From contig DATLGB010000151.1 in assembly GCA_035540675.1 (NCBI GenBank), positions 1 to 5,335 on the forward strand: DNA of 5,335 nucleotides, read 5' to 3'. The notes under the pieces were generated by a model. The model did not search any database. It saw only the letters and a program-made list of their open reading frames with translations, and was not told the origin of the DNA. Positions 5,298 through 5,335 of this stretch are shown piece after piece; positions within the stretch are counted from its first letter, which is position 1, and each line of letters begins with the position of its first letter. A program made the translations under genes and the position numbers. The DNA is from DATLGB01 sp035540675 (GTDB taxonomy: Bacteria > Actinomycetota > Thermoleophilia > Solirubrobacterales > Solirubrobacteraceae).

Positions 5298-5335
5298 CGC
5301 GCCGCCCGGGCCCCTCGCGGGCCCCAACCCGACGC

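Overview
This is a very GC-rich stretch with strongly G/C-biased third codon positions. It carries the conserved replication-origin-flanking cluster rpmH-rnpA-yidD-yidC-jag-rsmG-parA-parB, entirely on the minus strand. That gene order, together with a short YidC that lacks the large proteobacterial periplasmic domain and a Jag protein without the N-terminal Jag domain, points to a high-GC actinomycete (Actinomycetota). A deep-branching class such as Thermoleophilia is possible, but this is inference only.

Layout, read in the direction of transcription (right to left). At 5173-5335 is an intergenic segment with a DnaA-box-like 9-mer and AT-rich promoter-like motifs; dnaA would be expected just beyond the right edge on the plus strand. 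rpmH (5038-5172; too short for ordinary ORF cut-offs) is followed by rnpA, yidD, yidC, jag and rsmG. These are packed with 1-4 nt overlaps or 2-4 nt gaps, so they look like one translationally coupled operon. A 67-nt gap with nested inverted repeats separates rsmG from parA. parB overlaps the end of parA by 8 nt and has a strong Shine-Dalgarno. Past parB lie a solitary tRNA-Ile(GAU) and an intrinsic terminator hairpin. A poorly explained ~300-nt stretch follows, and then the N-terminal 61 codons of an unrecognised membrane protein that runs off the left edge.

How the genes work together: rpmH (ribosomal protein L34), rnpA (RNase P protein) and rsmG (16S rRNA methyltransferase) serve ribosome and tRNA maturation. 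YidD and YidC insert membrane proteins. Jag is a KH/R3H RNA-binding protein that is habitually linked to yidC. ParA and ParB segregate the chromosome origin.

The clearest anomaly is parB. Its reading frame is broken at about 1275-1279 by what looks like a 25-nt loss that removes the conserved GERRxRA motif. It is either a pseudogene or an assembly/sequencing deletion in a hairpin-prone GC-rich segment. I see no previously undescribed multi-gene system here; this is essentially a housekeeping region with a few oddities.
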